Positions 51,285 to 60,253 of a DNA stretch of 64,000 nucleotides are shown one piece after another. The notes under the pieces are model-generated. The model saw only the letters and a list, made by a program, of their open reading frames with translations. It was not told where the DNA came from and did not search any database. Positions within the stretch are counted from its first letter, which is position 1. Each line of letters starts with the position of its first letter. A program made the position numbers and the translations under genes. The DNA is from Bryobacterales bacterium. Lineage in GTDB: Bacteria; Acidobacteriota; Terriglobia; Bryobacterales; Bryobacteraceae. Location: positions 17,829 to 81,828 of the forward strand of contig PLFE01000141.1 in NCBI GenBank assembly GCA_003136675.1. Reading direction: 5' to 3'.

Positions 51285-53111
51285 TTAGTACGTAAGCCCA
51301 AATCCCAAGGCGAACATTGTCTGATAACCGGGATCGCCGATGTGCAATGAAGTGGAGCTCGACTTAGGCCACGTAAACGATAGCTTCCCCTGAAACTTCC
51401 GGTCTCCGAACAGGACATCCGTGACGCCTTCACCCTCGGTGCCGGGAAGCCATGCGGCCACCCACGCGCCCGCCTGATCCATCACGTCGTCGATCAGCAG
51501 CGGTCGCCCCGATATCACAACCACAACAACTGGAATTCCCGCGGCCTTCATGTTCGCGAGGGCCGATTTATCCTCCGCATCCAGATGCAGTCCTTCGATC
51601 GTGCGGTCGCCGAACATCTCCGCATAAGGCTTTTCGCCAATCACCAGGATTCCCGCATCCGCACCCTCCGCGCCGGTTCCATCTTTGGAGTAAGTCACCT
51701 TCGTGTTCGGGGCGGCTTTGACTAATGCCTCGCGAATTGTCGTGCCGGTCGTCGGCGTTCCGCTCTTGCCTTGCCACGTGATGGTCCAGCCCCCGCATTG
51801 GTTGCCTAAGTCATCCGCACTCTTCCCCGCGATGTGAATCCGCTTCGCGCTCCTCGAAAGCGGCAGCACCTGATTATCGTTCTTTAGCAACACCAGCGAT
51901 TCCTGCACGGCCTGCCGCGCGACGGCGCGATGCTCGGGGGAACCGAACTCCTTCTGTAGATTCCGGTCGGCCATTTGCGAGTGCTTCCCGTCCAGCATTC
52001 CCATGGCGGCTTTCACGCGAAGAATGCGCAGGACAGCATCGTCGATCCGGGATTCCGGCACGGTCTTGTCAGTCACAAGCCGCTTCAAGTCATCGAAGAA
52101 TTCGGCGTAGCGCTCGGGAATCATGAACATGTCCATACCGGCCATTACAGAGAGGCGAATCTTCTCCTTGTAACTATCGGCGGGAATCTCATCGATCGCG
52201 TTGTAATCCGAAATCAGGAAGCCTTCAAAGCCAAAATCGTTCTTCAGAATGTCCGTGAGCAGGTGCTTGTTGGAACTGCAGCGAACGCCGTTCCAGGAAC
52301 TGTAGCTGGGCATGATGGTGGCCGCGCCTTGCTGAATCGCAGTCTTGTAAGCCGCCAAATGGATGCGCCGGAAATCAGCCTCGTCCAGTACCGTATCGCC
52401 ATGATCCATGAGATGCTTGAGGCCGGTTCCGTAGACGGTTCCGCCATCGCCGGCAGCGTGCTTGATGCAGGCGGCCACTTGCTCTGGACCGCTGATGTCA
52501 GACCCTTGAAGCCCGCGCACCGCCGCGTCACCCAGCAGCTTTACGATGTCGGCGGACTCGCTGTAACCCTCATACGTGCGGCCCCATCGAATATCCTGCG
52601 GCACGGTGATGCAGGGCGAAAAAGCCCATTGAATCCCCGTTGCGCGCGTCTCCTCGGCAATGATCGCGCCGATCTTCTCCACAAGCCGTGCGTCGCGCGT
52701 CGCACCCAGCCCGATGTTATGCGGAAAAATCACCGCCCCTTCGAGGTTGCTGTTGCCGTGCACCGAGTCAATGCCATAGATCAGCGGGATCTTCAGCCGG
52801 GTATCCATCGCGCGGGATTGAAGGTGTTCGTAGAGATTGGTCCATGAAGTGAGATCGTTGCCGGTCTTGGGGTCGGAATCCCCGCCACTGAGCACCGAGC
52901 CGAAATGGTATTTCTCAATGTCGTCGAGGCTCTTGAGGAACGCCTGATCCGGCTGCAGCATCTGCCCGATTTTCTCGTCGAGCGTCATCTTCTGAAGCAC
53001 CGCCTTGGCCTTCGCATCGAACCGCGAGTATTTGGACGAGTTCGCGGCGTCGGCGTGGCATGTCGTGAATCCCAGAGCCAGCAGGAAGAGAAAAGAGCGT
53101 CTTATGCGCAT
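51285..53111 (-). CDS. GH3 beta-glucosidase
   Basis: A 608-residue exported enzyme with a signal peptide (RSFLFLLALGFTTCHADA). The first domain is a TIM barrel with the GH3 start MTLDEKIGQMLQPDQAFL, IPLIYGIDSVHGNSNL, the nucleophile Asp in GFEGFLISDYNAID (about residue 300) and the second domain with VVVVISGRPLLIDDVM and AWVAAWLPGTEGEGVTDVLFG. It releases glucose from beta-glucans or cello-oligosaccharides, perhaps also xylose. The protein ends soon after the alpha/beta domain and lacks the fibronectin-like third domain. Confidence 0.94.
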   Translation of the reverse strand: MRIRRSFLFLLALGFTTCHADAANSSKYSRFDAKAKAVLQKMTLDEKIGQMLQPDQAFLKSLDDIEKYHFGSVLSGGDSDPKTGNDLTSWTNLYEHLQSRAMDTRLKIPLIYGIDSVHGNSNLEGAVIFPHNIGLGATRDARLVEKIGAIIAEETRATGIQWAFSPCITVPQDIRWGRTYEGYSESADIVKLLGDAAVRGLQGSDISGPEQVAACIKHAAGDGGTVYGTGLKHLMDHGDTVLDEADFRRIHLAAYKTAIQQGAATIMPSYSSWNGVRCSSNKHLLTDILKNDFGFEGFLISDYNAIDEIPADSYKEKIRLSVMAGMDMFMIPERYAEFFDDLKRLVTDKTVPESRIDDAVLRILRVKAAMGMLDGKHSQMADRNLQKEFGSPEHRAVARQAVQESLVLLKNDNQVLPLSRSAKRIHIAGKSADDLGNQCGGWTITWQGKSGTPTTGTTIREALVKAAPNTKVTYSKDGTGAEGADAGILVIGEKPYAEMFGDRTIEGLHLDAEDKSALANMKAAGIPVVVVVISGRPLLIDDVMDQAGAWVAAWLPGTEGEGVTDVLFGDRKFQGKLSFTWPKSSSTSLHIGDPGYQTMFALGFGLTY

Positions 53112-53269
53112 GTGTTAGAAGCAGTTTATAACGTCGGCGGGGCAGTAGCGATGAACGGGAGGGGAAGCAACAATAACGAAGCAGCGGGAAAACCCGGCGG
53201 GCTAGGCGCGGGCATCTCGCAGTAACGGCATCCCGCGCCCATCAAAAAACGACACAATCGACCCTCGGT

Positions 53270-54109
53270 TCAGGCCGTGGCTGATTTTTCTTGTGCAATG
53301 AAAGCGAGCAACTCCGCGTTCACCCGGTCTTTCAACGTCGAACACATTCCATGCGGCGCACCTGCGTAAATCTTAAGCGTGGCGCCCTTGACAATCTTCG
53401 AAGAAAGCAGCGCCGAGGCAACGATAGGGACAATCTGATCGTCATCGCCGTGAAGAATCAGCGTCGGCACGTCGAACTTCTTCAGGTCTTCGGTATGATC
53501 GGTCTCTGAAAACGCCTTGACGCAGTCGAAGACCGCATTATGACCGGCAAGCATGCCCTGCCGCCAGAAGGAGTCTCGAAGGCCTTGCGACACCTTGGCG
53601 CCGGGACGATTGGCGCCGTAGAAAGGAGCGCTAAGATCCTTGAAAAACTGCGCCCGGTCCGCCAGCACATTGGCGCGTATGTCATCGAAAGCGGCCATCG
53701 GCAAGCCGGCTGGGTTCGCATCCGTCTTTAGCATCAGCGGTGGTGTCGCACCGATCAGGACGGCTTTGGCGACCCGCGCAGTTCCGTGACGGCCGATGTA
53801 ACGGGCCACTTCGCCGCCGCCGGTGGAGTGTCCCACGTGGATGGCTTCTCGAAGATCGAGCGCGGTAACCAACTCAGCGAGATCATCGGCATAGGTGTCC
53901 ATGTCGTTGGCATCCCAGGGTTGACCCGACCGCCCATGGCCGCGGCGGTCGTGCGCGATACAGCGATACCCGCGGTTTGCCAGAAAAATCATCTGGTCCT
54001 CAAACGCGTCCGCGCTTAACGGCCAGCCGTGGCTGAAGACGATAGGTTGCCCTTCGCCCCAATCTTTGTAGTAGATACTCGCACCATCTTTCGTCGTAAT
54101 GTTCGGCAT
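53270..54109 (-). CDS. alpha/beta hydrolase (non-heme chloroperoxidase/arylesterase type)
   Basis: A 279-residue hydrolase with the signature [35 protein letters not shown] and the elbow [15 protein letters not shown] (Ser about residue 100). The Asp is in [13 protein letters not shown] (about residue 232) and the His in GAPHGMCS (about residue 259). Relatives are cofactor-free perhydrolases or esterases. A ribosome site (AAAGGAA) precedes the ATG. Upstream begins a stretch of gene remnants. Confidence 0.94.
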   Translation of the reverse strand: MPNITTKDGASIYYKDWGEGQPIVFSHGWPLSADAFEDQMIFLANRGYRCIAHDRRGHGRSGQPWDANDMDTYADDLAELVTALDLREAIHVGHSTGGGEVARYIGRHGTARVAKAVLIGATPPLMLKTDANPAGLPMAAFDDIRANVLADRAQFFKDLSAPFYGANRPGAKVSQGLRDSFWRQGMLAGHNAVFDCVKAFSETDHTEDLKKFDVPTLILHGDDDQIVPIVASALLSSKIVKGATLKIYAGAPHGMCSTLKDRVNAELLAFIAQEKSATA

Positions 54110-54151
54110 GTGTTCCTTTCTGTAACTGACATACTGTGCATCGAAGCTGAC

Positions 54152-54364
54152 TTACCCTTCGCAGCCAGAACTGCCGGTGCTTGTCAACGCCTGAACTTCC
54201 AGGTAAAGCGGAATGTTCCTCCCGTGGTCGTACATCAGGTCTGCCTGATATTCGCGTTGCAGGGACGTGCCCGATCTGATCCGGGTCCAGGCCGCTGGGT
54301 CCAGCAACGTTTTATCGCTGACACCATTCTCATCCTGCCGCCGCGTCTGGTTGGAATCGACCAT
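54152..54364 (-). pseudogene. remnant of an alpha/beta hydrolase C-terminus
   Basis: A 71-codon open stretch on the minus strand contains KTLLDPAAWTRI and REYQADLMYDHGRNIPLYLE, which resembles the cap/C-terminal region of haloalkane dehalogenase-like alpha/beta hydrolases. No catalytic motif, no upstream part and no start context are present, so it is read as a fragment. The match is by eye and moderately sure. Confidence 0.5.
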
Positions 54365-54558
54365 GTGCGCAATCGCACACGGGTATTACGCTATGCATCG
54401 CAGGCGCCGCCGGCCCCGGATTGGTCCGCGAAGGCATTGAGTTGTCTCATCGCATCCGCGAGCGTGGCAGTTTCATCCGCATCCGTCGACGTTGCGTCTC
54501 GCCCGCGCGCTGAAGGGAACCCCATCGCGGTGAATCGCTCTCACCCCGGACTGGGCAG

Positions 54559-54756
54559 TCACACTGCGTTTTGCGGACTCCCAACCGACTCCAACGGCGG
54601 CGCACCTGGCGAACGAAGCGTCCGAATATCCCGCATCGGCGGTTGTCCGAAGAACCGGCTGTACTCGCGATTGAATTGGCTGGCGCTTTCGTACCCCACC
54701 TCAAAGGCCGCGGTCGCAGCGTCGAGTCCTTCCACCAGCATGCGTCTGGCCCGCAT
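54559..54756 (-). pseudogene. remnant of an AraC-family regulator (C-terminal HTH)
   Basis: The last 65 codons of an AraC/XylS regulator on the minus strand. [42 protein letters not shown] is the second helix-turn-helix with its usual [16 protein letters not shown] core (all shorter pieces here). The N-terminal ligand domain and first HTH are gone; the homology stops where the VWFA-type frame begins on the other strand. Confidence 0.72.
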
Positions 54757-54766
54757 GATACTGAAC

Positions 54767-56224
54767 ATGCTCCAGTTGACGCAGCGTTCCGAACTCGCAC
54801 AACCGGGACGCAGCGCCGTCTGGGGACTGATGTCGGCGGTGGAGGGCCAAACGGACCTGCCGGGCCGTAAATCGATTCTGCTATTCTCATCGGGTTTTGG
54901 CGTGCCGCAAGGCATGGAGGAACCCTGGAAGATGCTGATCAGTACAGCCAACCGCTTCAATGTCACCTTCTACTCGATCGACGCGCGCGGGCTTGACACC
55001 GCTGGTGCCAACGACGAAGCCGTCGCGGGATTGAAGGACGCGTCTTCAGCCTCCCGCGCCAGCGCGATGACAGGCGCGGGAACGGTGACGCCGGCAATGG
55101 CCAATGGCATCGACACGGCGATCAACGCAGGGAAGAGCAACGGCCAGGACACGCTCGCCGATCTGGCACAATCCACCGGCGGCTTTCTGATTGCGAACTC
55201 GAACGACTTTCGCGAAGGGCTGCGCAAGGTGAGCGAGGATATCGAGAGCTATTACGAAGTCACGTACAACCCGCAAATCACCTCGTACGATGGCTCGTAT
55301 CGAAAGATAGAGGTGCGGTCTTCGCGCGCGGGTTTGCGCATCCACTCGCGCGCCGGCTACTTCGCCCTGCCCGCCTCCGCTGGTAACCGCGAGATTCTGG
55401 CGCCTTATGAGATACCGCTGATGCGGGCTCTGAACATCAGCCCACTGCCGCATTCCTTCGATTTTCAATCAGCGGGACTGCATTTCCGCGGACCACACGA
55501 GGAATCGACGTGCAGCGTGGTTCTTGATATTCCTCTGGCCAGTGTGACGCTCCGGCAAGCCAACGCGCAAAACCCCTATCAAGGCGACCTGGCCTACGTC
55601 GCGATCGTGAAGAGCATGCAGGGCGAAGTGGTGGAGAAGTTCCGGGGCAACGTTCCTTTAGCCGGGGCGGCGGCACAGGTGCAGACCCTGAAGAACAGTC
55701 ACTTTATATTTTCGCGTAACCTGCCGTTACCGCCGGGGCGATACACGCTGGAAGCCGCGGTGATCGATCGGATGGACAACCGGATCAGCGCCCGCAAATC
55801 GGGGTTCCTCGTACCTGAGTCGCAATCGAAACTCGAGATCAGCAGCGTGGTCATGGTGCGCAGCGTGCGGGATCAATTAGAAGCAACTTCGCCGGACGAC
55901 CCGTTTCAGGTGGGCGCCAAGGTGATCACACCCAGTTTGGGCCCTGTGGCGAAGACCGACCCGCAGGGGTTGCGTTTCTACATGGTGATCTTCGCCGACA
56001 GGAACAACAGCAGGAAACCCGAGTTGATGATGAAGTTCAGTCGGGACGAAGTTCCAGTGGGCAGTGGATCGGCGCTTTTGCCCGAGCCCGATGCCGGCGG
56101 CCGTATTCAGTATGTCGCCAGCGCATTTCCCGGCAGGATGGAGTCCGGAAATTACGAGGCCCAGTTCTTCGTGTTGCAGGGAGCCGAGACGGTTAGTCAG
56201 ACCGTTGCGTTCACGCTCAATTGA
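54767..56224 (+). pseudogene. 5'-truncated VWFA-related acidobacterial domain protein
   Basis: About 485 residues of a VWFA-related (TIGR03436-type) protein typical of Acidobacteria: [56 protein letters not shown] and ESYYEVTYNP, then C-terminal beta domains (about 230-485). A signal peptide and the VWA N-terminus with its MIDAS Asp motif, normally about 150-200 residues upstream, are missing. The frame is open further upstream but encodes the antisense of the AraC fragment. An ATG at 54767 could still give a product, but it would lack a leader. It is most likely nonfunctional. Confidence 0.72.
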
Positions 56225-56245
56225 GACAAGTGAAAGAATTTAAGA

Positions 56246-56641
56246 ATGGATATCAAGAGAGTTGGCTCACAGCCTTCTGGCAAGGGACCGGCGGATTATT
56301 TTACAGGCACGGTTCGCGTCGATCCGCTGTTCAGTGCACCCGCTCCGGCGCGCGTCGTGGGTGCGAGCGTCACGTTCGAACCTGGCGCACGGACAGCATG
56401 GCACACGCACCCGCTGGGCCAGAGCCTGATTGTGACCGCGGGTTGTGGCCGGGCGCAGCGTTGGGGCGGACCGGTCGAGGAAATCCGCCCGGGCGATGTG
56501 ATCTGGTTTTCACCGGGCGAGAAACATTGGCACGGAGCCGCCGCGGCAACGGCGGTGACCCATATCGCCATTCAGGAGCAGCTCGACGGTAAGACCGCCG
56601 AGTGGCTGGAACAGGTGAGCGACGAACAGTACAGGGCCTGA
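56246..56641 (+). CDS. cupin-domain protein (quercetinase-like fold)
   Basis: A 131-residue single-domain cupin. The metal-binding motif 1 is [23 protein letters not shown] (His pair and Glu/Gln position) and motif 2 is [19 protein letters not shown] with the third His. The length is typical of small cupins linked to carboxymuconolactone-type or dehydrogenase genes. The substrate is unknown. It stands 21 bases after the VWFA remnant and about 75 bases before iorA-like; the same strand suggests common transcription with the oxidoreductase pair. Confidence 0.88.
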   Translation: MDIKRVGSQPSGKGPADYFTGTVRVDPLFSAPAPARVVGASVTFEPGARTAWHTHPLGQSLIVTAGCGRAQRWGGPVEEIRPGDVIWFSPGEKHWHGAAAATAVTHIAIQEQLDGKTAEWLEQVSDEQYRA

Positions 56642-56716
56642 ACTGCCGAGTAATAACGAACGCTGGGCGAAGGCGGATAATGATTCTAGTTGAGGCGACG
56701 CCCAAAGGAGATTGGA

Positions 56717-57241
56717 ATGACCACTGTCACCGTGAACGGAGTGAGACGCGAGATTCAGGCGCCGACGGATACTCCTTTGCTTTATGTGCTGCGAAACGAT
56801 CTTGAGCTCACCGGGCCGCAGTTCGGTTGCGGGCTCGCGCAGTGCGGCGCTTGTTCCGTTCTGCTCAACGGTAAGGAAGTACGTTCCTGCATCATGACCC
56901 TGGGCTCGGCGGCCGGTAAGGAAGTGACCACGCTGGAAGGCCTCCCGGCGCGCTGGGCGAAACAAAAGGGGCTCCCCGACGAAGAAGCGGCGAAGACGCT
57001 TCACCCCGTCCAGGAAGCTTGGATCGAGGAACAAACTCCTCTATGCGGGTTCTGCCAGAACGGCATGATGATCAAAGCCACCGAACTTCTGGAGCGCGTT
57101 TCGTCGCCAACGGTCACAGAGATCAAAGATGCCTTTACCTCCGGCGTTTCCCCGCATCTCTGCCGTTGCGGGAGTTATACGGCCATCATCCAGGCTGTGC
57201 AACGGGCTGGTGCGGCGATGGCGAAAAGGAGCCAGGCATGA
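56717..57241 (+). CDS. 2Fe-2S subunit of a molybdenum hydroxylase (IorA-like)
   Basis: A 174-residue small subunit that carries electrons for a xanthine-dehydrogenase-family enzyme. The plant-type cluster is in GCGLAQCGACSVLLNG (with a further Cys in VRSCIMTLG) and the second cluster in PLCGFCQNGMMIKA and HLCRCGSYTAI. AAAGGAG lies six bases before the ATG at 56717. The stop overlaps the ATG of the large subunit as ATGA. Isoquinoline 1-oxidoreductase and nicotinate-type hydroxylases share this two-subunit layout; no FAD subunit is present. Confidence 0.93.
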   Translation: MTTVTVNGVRREIQAPTDTPLLYVLRNDLELTGPQFGCGLAQCGACSVLLNGKEVRSCIMTLGSAAGKEVTTLEGLPARWAKQKGLPDEEAAKTLHPVQEAWIEEQTPLCGFCQNGMMIKATELLERVSSPTVTEIKDAFTSGVSPHLCRCGSYTAIIQAVQRAGAAMAKRSQA

Positions 57242-59550
57242 GCGATCGAACCAAGGTTCTTGGAGCGGCACTCTCTCGCCGCGGTTTCGTAAAGACCGGC
57301 GGAGTCTTACTGGCGGGCTTCGCATTGCCCAAGGTCGAAGGCCAGCAGAAGCCCGGCCTTGTCGATGCGCTCAATCCCGGCCGGCCCGAATCCTGGATTG
57401 AAATTCATGCGGACAACACGATCCTGATCCGTACCGGCAGGTCGGATTTCGGGCAGGGCACCATATTCACAGCCTACCGTCAGATTGTGGCCGAAGAACT
57501 CAGCGCACGGTTTGAGGCCATAGCGACGGTTGTTTCGGGCGACACCGACCGTACGCCCGATGGGGGCGGCACGTTTGATCTGCTGTCGCACGGCATGCCC
57601 AATGTTCGAAAAGCCGGCGCCTACGTTTATCAGGCGCTACTCAGTTTAGCTTCCGATCGCCTTGGCGTGCCAAAGGACCAACTCACCGTCGAAGACGGCG
57701 TCGTCTCCGGTGGTGGTAGGAGCGTGTCCTATGGAGACCTCGTTAAGAATCAGACTTTGAACCTCACGATACCCGTGAAGGGCGATATCTCCAGCATGTT
57801 CGGCCTCACAGTAGAAGGGGACCCTCCGCTAAAGCCAGTAAGTCAATACACCGTGGTCGGCAAGTCATTCCCCAATTCCGTTACCGTCTCGAAGGTTACA
57901 GCGAAGGAGACGTGGGTGACGGATGTGCGCCTTCCCGGGATGCTGCATGCCCGCATGGTTCACCCACGGACGCTGGGCTCAAAGTTAATTTCCGTCGGCG
58001 CCCTGGATAAAAACCGGTTTCCAAACTCGCAAGTGGTCGTGAAGGGAAATCTCGTCGGCGTCGTTGCGCCCACTGAATGGGAAGCCATCAAGGCCGCTCA
58101 ACAAGTTGCGTCAGCCACCACATGGTCCGATTGGAAAGGCCTTCCCGGCGATCAGCGTCTCTTCCAATTCCTCAAGGAAGACGCGGATTGGAAAAAGGCT
58201 CCCGTAGCCACCGCCAGGACAAACAGAGGCGACGTGCCATCCGCCATCGCAGCCTCGTCCAAGAAGCTCTCGGCGACGTACCAGCTTCCATTCCTGAAGC
58301 ATGCGCCGATTGGCCCCACCATGGCGGTTGCCGACGTTCGTTCCGACGGCGCCGTGTACGTCTACACCCATACCCAAAACCCGCAGGCACTCCGTTCCGG
58401 GATCGCGTTGATGCTCGCCACGCCTGTGGATCACGTCGTCGTGCGCACCTTCGCCGGCGCTGGTCATTACGGGCGCTCCAACGGAGGTAACGCCGGCGCG
58501 GAAGACGAGGCGGTCATCCTCTCGCAGGCCCTGGGCAAGCCCGTTCGCGTGCAATGGACCCGTCAGGATGACCTGCAATGGTCCACGCAATCCTCGGCCG
58601 CGATTTCCGAAGTTGAACTCGGTGTGGATGCCAAAGGCGCTTTGACCGCGTACAAGATCAATCACTTCATGCCTGCCATGCAGGATGACCGCTTAGTGGG
58701 TGCGATCCTCGCCGGCCTCCCGACAATTCCCGCACCGAATGAAATAGGGTCTCTCTTCGGAATCGCCAACAGCATGCACGACCCATGGGTTTACGAAGCG
58801 ACACCGGCGGTACTGGAAAGCTCGTTCGGGACAATGCAGATCGGGCAAAGTTCTTCGCCTCTGAACGTTGGATTGCGCGACCACAGTTTAAGAACTCCCG
58901 GACAGTATCAGCAGAACTTCCCGCGCGAAGTGGCCATCACCGAGGCGGCTGTGCTCGCCGGAGTAGACCCCCTTCAGTTTCGGATTCAACACGCGCGCGA
59001 GAAGCGGGTGATTGGCGTGCTGGAGTCCGTTCGCCAGAATTCGGGTTGGGAAACCCGTACTCACCGCCCAGGCGCTGGTGAGGGTGTGAGCCGGGGCCAG
59101 GGCGTCTCGGTCATGTTTCGGTCCGGAACCTACTGGGCTTGCGTCGCGCAGATTGCGGTGAACATGACCAGCGGCGCAATCAAAGTTGAAAAGATCACGG
59201 TCGCGGTAGACCCCGGTATTGTGATCAACCCCGCCCAGTTAAAGCGCCAGGTGGAGGGTGGCGCAGTGATGGGTGTGAGCATCGCGTTGCTGGAGGAATT
59301 GCGCTTCGATGAAAGCGGCGTAACCTCAGCCGACTGGCGAAGCTACCCGATCGCGACGATGGCCGATTTGCCGGAGATCAAAGTTGTGCTGATCAACCGT
59401 CCCGAGGTGGGATCGTACGGCCAGGGTTCCGAGGCAGCCAATGCGCTGGCTGCTCCAGCGATTGCGGGAGCACTCCTGGACGCGACGGGCAAGGTTGCGC
59501 GCCGCCTCCCCATGAAACCGGACTACGTTCAATCGCTGCTACGAGCCTGA
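57238..59550 (+). CDS. molybdopterin-binding subunit of a molybdenum hydroxylase (IorB-like)
   Basis: A 770-residue large subunit. A Tat signal (SRRGFVKTGGVLLAGFALP, about residues 13-31) exports it to the periplasm with its small partner. Typical stretches are SDFGQGTIFTAYRQIVAEELS, GTFDLLSHGMPNVRKAGAYV, FAGAGHYGRSNGGNAGAEDE, LNVGLRDHSLRTPGQYQ and INPAQLKRQVEGGAVMG. Near the end, where the family has a GxGE motif with the catalytic Glu, this protein reads YGQGSEAAN, with Ser at the expected place and Glu one residue later. It hydroxylates a N-heterocycle or aldehyde; electrons probably pass to a cytochrome c. Confidence 0.93.
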   Translation: MSDRTKVLGAALSRRGFVKTGGVLLAGFALPKVEGQQKPGLVDALNPGRPESWIEIHADNTILIRTGRSDFGQGTIFTAYRQIVAEELSARFEAIATVVSGDTDRTPDGGGTFDLLSHGMPNVRKAGAYVYQALLSLASDRLGVPKDQLTVEDGVVSGGGRSVSYGDLVKNQTLNLTIPVKGDISSMFGLTVEGDPPLKPVSQYTVVGKSFPNSVTVSKVTAKETWVTDVRLPGMLHARMVHPRTLGSKLISVGALDKNRFPNSQVVVKGNLVGVVAPTEWEAIKAAQQVASATTWSDWKGLPGDQRLFQFLKEDADWKKAPVATARTNRGDVPSAIAASSKKLSATYQLPFLKHAPIGPTMAVADVRSDGAVYVYTHTQNPQALRSGIALMLATPVDHVVVRTFAGAGHYGRSNGGNAGAEDEAVILSQALGKPVRVQWTRQDDLQWSTQSSAAISEVELGVDAKGALTAYKINHFMPAMQDDRLVGAILAGLPTIPAPNEIGSLFGIANSMHDPWVYEATPAVLESSFGTMQIGQSSSPLNVGLRDHSLRTPGQYQQNFPREVAITEAAVLAGVDPLQFRIQHAREKRVIGVLESVRQNSGWETRTHRPGAGEGVSRGQGVSVMFRSGTYWACVAQIAVNMTSGAIKVEKITVAVDPGIVINPAQLKRQVEGGAVMGVSIALLEELRFDESGVTSADWRSYPIATMADLPEIKVVLINRPEVGSYGQGSEAANALAAPAIAGALLDATGKVARRLPMKPDYVQSLLRA

Positions 59551-59614
59551 GAGCGGGGCCACTGAGGACTTTCACCGCGCGAATCTGCGACGTATCATCA
59601 GGAAAGGAACGTCC

Positions 59615-60220
59615 GTGCCCGCTGCTCTCAAGTTTCAGCCCACAAAATCCGCTCCCCCTCGTAAGCGCTGGACCCGAAGCGGGTATGAGGCCCTCACCTC
59701 GCCCACTCTGAGCGAGCAGAGCCTCGAGTTGGTGGAAGGTGATCTGATATCCAAGACGGGTAAGAAGCGCCCGCACGTGATCGGCATGAGCCTGATGCTG
59801 AAATGGCTCGTTCAGACCTTCACCTTTCCGTTCGTCAATTCCGAGGCACCAATCGACGTGGCTCTGCAGGACAATCCCTCGACCGAACCGGAACCCGACC
59901 TGATTGTCCTCAACCGCGACCAAGCCGAATTCCTTCACTCCAACCCGGAACCAGAAAATCTGCATCTGGTGATCGAAGTAGCTGACACTACACTCGCCTT
60001 CGATCTCTCCACCAAGGCTCGCCTGTATGCAAGAGCGGGGATTATCGAGTATTGGGTCCTCGACCTTCACGGCCGCCGTATTGTTGTTCACCGAGATCCC
60101 CGAAACGGACGGTATTCGTCGGTCGCGGCTTATCAGGAGAAAGAATCGGTGTCGCCCCTCGCCGCCCCAGGCGCGGAACTCCGGGTACGAAGCGTGCTCC
60201 CGCCGATCAGCGTCGTCTAA
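59615..60220 (+). CDS. Uma2-family (DUF820) restriction-endonuclease-like protein
   Basis: A 201-residue protein of the Uma2 family, common in cyanobacteria and Acidobacteria, with a PD-(D/E)XK-type fold. The first part holds the family's LELVEGDLISKTGKKRPHV. Catalytic-type residues are in STEPEPDLIVLN (Asp) and LHLVIEVADTTLAFDLSTKARLYARAG (Glu and Lys), followed by IIEYWVLDLHGRRIVVHR. Function unknown; a mobile or defence role has been suggested for the family. GTG start with GGAAAGGA upstream. It stands alone, 64 bases after iorB-like. Confidence 0.87.
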   Translation: MPAALKFQPTKSAPPRKRWTRSGYEALTSPTLSEQSLELVEGDLISKTGKKRPHVIGMSLMLKWLVQTFTFPFVNSEAPIDVALQDNPSTEPEPDLIVLNRDQAEFLHSNPEPENLHLVIEVADTTLAFDLSTKARLYARAGIIEYWVLDLHGRRIVVHRDPRNGRYSSVAAYQEKESVSPLAAPGAELRVRSVLPPISVV

Positions 60221-60253
60221 TGCTCCCGCAACGGCGGCGCATAATAGCAGAAC

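Noticed and set aside
54447-54890. 147-codon minus-strand frame
   Set aside because: A different frame from the AraC remnant with Arg/Pro/Cys-rich shadow composition.
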